Of a stretch of DNA of 55,394 bases, positions 52,940 through 55,394 are shown one piece after another. Positions within the stretch are counted from its first letter, which is position 1. Each line of letters starts with the position of its first letter. This DNA is from an uncultured Eubacteriales bacterium (lineage in GTDB: Bacteria > Bacillota > Clostridia > Oscillospirales > Acutalibacteraceae), in contig CAJTNL010000013.1 in assembly GCA_910577755.1 (NCBI GenBank), forward strand, positions 1 through 55,394, in the 5' to 3' direction. Below the pieces are notes generated by a model, which was not told the origin of the DNA, did no database searches, and worked only from the letters and a program-made list of their open reading frames with translations. Both the position numbers and the translations under genes were made by a program.

Positions 52940-53368
52940 TTATTTTTTTGTCGCGCCTGCTTTTGGACGTTTAGCGCCATATTTGGACCGAGCTTGCATA
53001 CGGTTGGCAACACCCTGTGCATCCAAAGTACCGCGGATAATGTGATAACGCACACCCGGTAAATCTTTTACACGACCTCCGCGAATCATAACGACGCTGT
53101 GCTCTTGCAGGTTGTGACCAATACCCGGAATATAAGCAGAAACTTCAATACCGTTAGAAAGTCTTACTCTGGCTATTTTTCTCAAAGCAGAGTTAGGCTT
53201 TTTTGGTGTAGCAGTTTTAACTGCTGTACAAACACCGCGTTTTTGTGGGGAATTCTGGTTAATTGCAACTCTTTTTTTAGAATTCCATCCTTTCAAAAGC
53301 GCAGGCGCCTTAGCTTTTTTTTCGGCAACCTGACGTCCGGTACGAACTAATTGGTTAAAGGTTGGCAT
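52940..53368 (-). CDS. rpsL: 30S ribosomal protein S12
   Basis: The 142-residue protein contains the decoding-centre loop TATPKKPNSALRKIARVRLS, with the lysine whose substitution gives streptomycin resistance, and GHNLQEHSVVMIRGGRVKDL. GAGAGGAGG precedes the ATG. It is the first ribosomal gene after rpoC. Confidence 0.97.
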   Translation of the reverse strand: MPTFNQLVRTGRQVAEKKAKAPALLKGWNSKKRVAINQNSPQKRGVCTAVKTATPKKPNSALRKIARVRLSNGIEVSAYIPGIGHNLQEHSVVMIRGGRVKDLPGVRYHIIRGTLDAQGVANRMQARSKYGAKRPKAGATKK

Positions 53369-53454
53369 AAGAAACCTCCTCTCTTAAAATTGATACGTGA
53401 AATTGAATAATTTCAATATCCACAGCAATTTAGTATTTACTTTTTAAGGTTAAA

Positions 53455-53482
53455 CCCACTATACACATATGTGTATAGTGGG
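53455..53482. repeat. 28-bp perfect palindrome between rpoC and rpsL
   Basis: CCCACTATACACAT followed by its exact reverse complement forms a loopless 28-base palindrome in the 161-base gap between the rpoC stop and rpsL. There is no T run downstream. It could be an RNA processing stem, a weak terminator, or a protein-binding site. Confidence 0.65.
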
Positions 53483-53529
53483 CAAAAGCTTAAAAGTCAA
53501 ATACACTATCACAATTTAGTATTATATCA

Positions 53530-55394
53530 TTAGATAGCATCACTTGTCAATACTTCATTTGTTGATTCAATTTTTACATCACTATAGCATTTCATGCCTG
53601 TTCCTGCAGGAACCAGTTTACCAATAATCACGTTTTCTTTTAGACCCAATAATGAATCAATCTTCCCTTTAATAGCAGCATCGGTTAATACACGGGTTGT
53701 TTCTTGAAAAGATGCAGCAGACAAGAATGAATCTGTAGCCAGAGAAGCTTTTGTGATACCTAAAAGCACTGAAGTATAAGTGGCCTCTTGAAGCTCTGTT
53801 TCGCCTGCCGCTATACGTTCACGTATAATTTTATTTTCGGCTTCTAATTCGCTTTTATCCACCAGTGAACTTGGTAGCAAATTGGTATTACCCGATTCAT
53901 CAATGCGTACCTTTTTCATCATCTGCCGCACAATCACTTCAATGTGTTTATCATTAATATCAACACCCTGCATACGATATACACGCTGAACTTCTTGAAT
54001 CAGATAATCCTGAACAGCCTGCGTACCGCTGATTGCTAGCACATCATGCGGATTTACTGAACCTTCTGTAATTCTGGCACCGGCTTTAATTTCATCTCCC
54101 TCTTTTACGGTAACGCGGGAGCCAAAAGGAATTAAATAAGATTTCTGATCACCAATTTCATTGTTAGTTACGACAACATGGCGGTTCTTTTTAATTTCTT
54201 CGAAAGACACAACGCCCCCTATTTCACTTATAATTGCTAAATGTTTTGGTTTGCGCCCTTCAAACAATTCCTCAACACGAGGCAAACCTTGTGTAATGTC
54301 TTCGGCACTGGCAACACCACCGGTATGGAAAGTTCTCATAGTAAGCTGTGTACCTGGTTCACCAATGGACTGTGCAGCAATAATACCAACAGCTTCACCA
54401 ACATCAACAGGTTTACCGTTTGCAAGGTTTGCCCCGTAACATTTTTTACAAATACCATGTTTTGCACTACAGTCAAGAATAGAGCGAATTTTAATGGTCT
54501 CAATACCGCGGCTAACAATCATTTCTGCATCATGGTCATCCATTAACTTATCTTTTGATACCAATACTTCGCCTGTATTTTCATCAACAAAATCATGTAG
54601 CAAATATCTGCCAATCAAACGCTCAGACAGTGGTTCAATGGACTCCTTACCTTCACGGATATCAAATACTTCAAGACCCTTGGTTGTGCCGCAGTCATCT
54701 TCACGGATAATTACTTCCTGTGAAACATCAACCAAACGACGGGTCAAGTAACCTGAGTCAGCCGTTCTTAAAGCTGTATCAGCAAGACCTTTACGGGCGC
54801 CGCGAGAGGAAATAAAATATTCTAAAATATTCAGACCTTCACGATAGTTTGCACGAATCGGGATTTCAATCGTTCGACCAGATGTATTGGCAATTAGGCC
54901 ACGCATACCGGCAAGCTGACGAATTTGGCTCATAGAACCACGGGCGCCAGAATCCGCCATCATAAATATTGGATTATAACGATTCAAATTCTGCTGCAGT
55001 GCACTAGTAACATCATTAGTTGCTTTTTCCCATGTTTTCAGCACTAGGTTATATCGCTCGGCATCAGATAAAAGACCCATATTGAATTCACTCGTAATTT
55101 CATCAATCTGGTCTTCTGCCGCTGCAATAATTTCTTTCTTTACTGGTGGAATAGTAGCATCGCAAACCGCAACGGTAATTGCGCTGCGTGTGGAATACTT
55201 ATAGCCTTGCGCTTTAATTTCATCCAATACCTCTGCAGTCTTTACAGTACCGTGTACTTTAATGCACTTATCTATAATAGCACCCAGTTGTTTTTTACCG
55301 GCCAAAAAGTTAATTTCAAACTCAAACATGTAATTTGGGTCAGTGCGGTCAACATAACCCAAATCTTGTGGAACTGGACGATTAAAAATGATAC
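53530..55394 (-). CDS. rpoC: RNA polymerase beta' subunit, 3' part (runs off the window)
   Basis: The frame is open to the window edge (residues IIFNRPVPQDLGYVDRTDP at the start), so the gene's 5' part lies beyond 55394. Visible landmarks are DSGARGSMSQIRQLAGMRG, SRGARKGLADTALRTADSG with the trigger-loop region, a zinc site (CSAKHGICKKCYGANL) and VGIIAAQSIGEPGTQLTMRT. The 3' end is normal. Confidence 0.97.
   Translation of the reverse strand, partial: IIFNRPVPQDLGYVDRTDPNYMFEFEINFLAGKKQLGAIIDKCIKVHGTVKTAEVLDEIKAQGYKYSTRSAITVAVCDATIPPVKKEIIAAAEDQIDEITSEFNMGLLSDAERYNLVLKTWEKATNDVTSALQQNLNRYNPIFMMADSGARGSMSQIRQLAGMRGLIANTSGRTIEIPIRANYREGLNILEYFISSRGARKGLADTALRTADSGYLTRRLVDVSQEVIIREDDCGTTKGLEVFDIREGKESIEPLSERLIGRYLLHDFVDENTGEVLVSKDKLMDDHDAEMIVSRGIETIKIRSILDCSAKHGICKKCYGANLANGKPVDVGEAVGIIAAQSIGEPGTQLTMRTFHTGGVASAEDITQGLPRVEELFEGRKPKHLAIISEIGGVVSFEEIKKNRHVVVTNNEIGDQKSYLIPFGSRVTVKEGDEIKAGARITEGSVNPHDVLAISGTQAVQDYLIQEVQRVYRMQGVDINDKHIEVIVRQMMKKVRIDESGNTNLLPSSLVDKSELEAENKIIRERIAAGETELQEATYTSVLLGITKASLATDSFLSAASFQETTRVLTDAAIKGKIDSLLGLKENVIIGKLVPAGTGMKCYSDVKIESTNEVLTSDAI

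Noticed and set aside
1..55394. tRNA genes, rRNA genes and CRISPR arrays
   Set aside because: I saw no cloverleaf-like sequences, rRNA motifs or regularly spaced short repeats by eye; a dedicated covariance-model scan would be decisive.

Overview
The window is a low-GC Firmicutes chromosome segment, most likely from a spore-forming, strictly anaerobic, butyrate-producing member of the Clostridia. The reasons are a full acetyl-CoA-to-butyrate gene set ending in a butyryl-CoA:acetate CoA-transferase, oxygen-defence proteins typical of anaerobes (superoxide reductase, flavodiiron protein, rubredoxin domain), a sporulation amidase gene (cwlD), a YetF/DUF421 protein, a GatCAB amidotransferase and a clostridial-style str operon. 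I cannot name the species.

Layout. 1-2.7 kb: rhodanese, CoA-disulfide reductase-rhodanese fusion and superoxide reductase. 2.9-3.4 kb: two coupled small conserved genes (minus strand). 3.4-9.3 kb: a decaying accessory island bounded by a 95-bp direct repeat. It holds remnants of a Tn4451-type element (tnpV pseudogene, serine-recombinase tail), frameshifted regulators, a DUF5131 radical-SAM-like protein and a ClbS/DfsB protein. 9.3-10.8 kb: DUF421 protein and a Fur-family regulator. 10.9-27.2 kb: cwlD, split by a 15.5-kb insertion. 27.3-28.8 kb: radA and a small cysteine-rich protein. 29-32 kb: pilin-like orphan, DUF6514 protein, bifunctional homocysteine methyltransferase/MTHFR. 32.4-37.4 kb: aspS-gatC-gatA-gatB. 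37.9-46.1 kb: C39-like lipoprotein, nrdAB, PerR-like regulator, formate/nitrite-type channel, Mrp ATPase, gpsA. 46.3-48.4 kb: two-component system. 48.9 kb to the end: tuf, fusA, rpsG, rpsL and the 3' part of rpoC.

The main discovery candidate is the cwlD locus. The 5' part of cwlD stops inside the amidase zinc motif (DAGHGG) at 11130. The rest resumes in frame (HGGEDGG) at 26639. Joining the halves at the shared ACATGG-N-GGA core restores a 243-residue amidase with all zinc ligands, close to the usual CwlD length. Each of two large serine recombinase genes lies just before a copy of the core (13260 and 26636), and each is preceded by a small ORF. This looks like a skin-type, developmentally excisable insertion, possibly two elements stacked at one site. 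Its cargo is the butyrate pathway (thl, bcd, etfB, etfA, hbd, crt, but) plus an acyl-CoA dehydrogenase-EtfA-rubredoxin fusion and a flavodiiron protein. If excision is confined to the mother cell, as for sigK/skin, a central energy pathway would sit on DNA that the mother cell discards to make cortex-modifying CwlD. The excision is inferred and not shown by the sequence alone.
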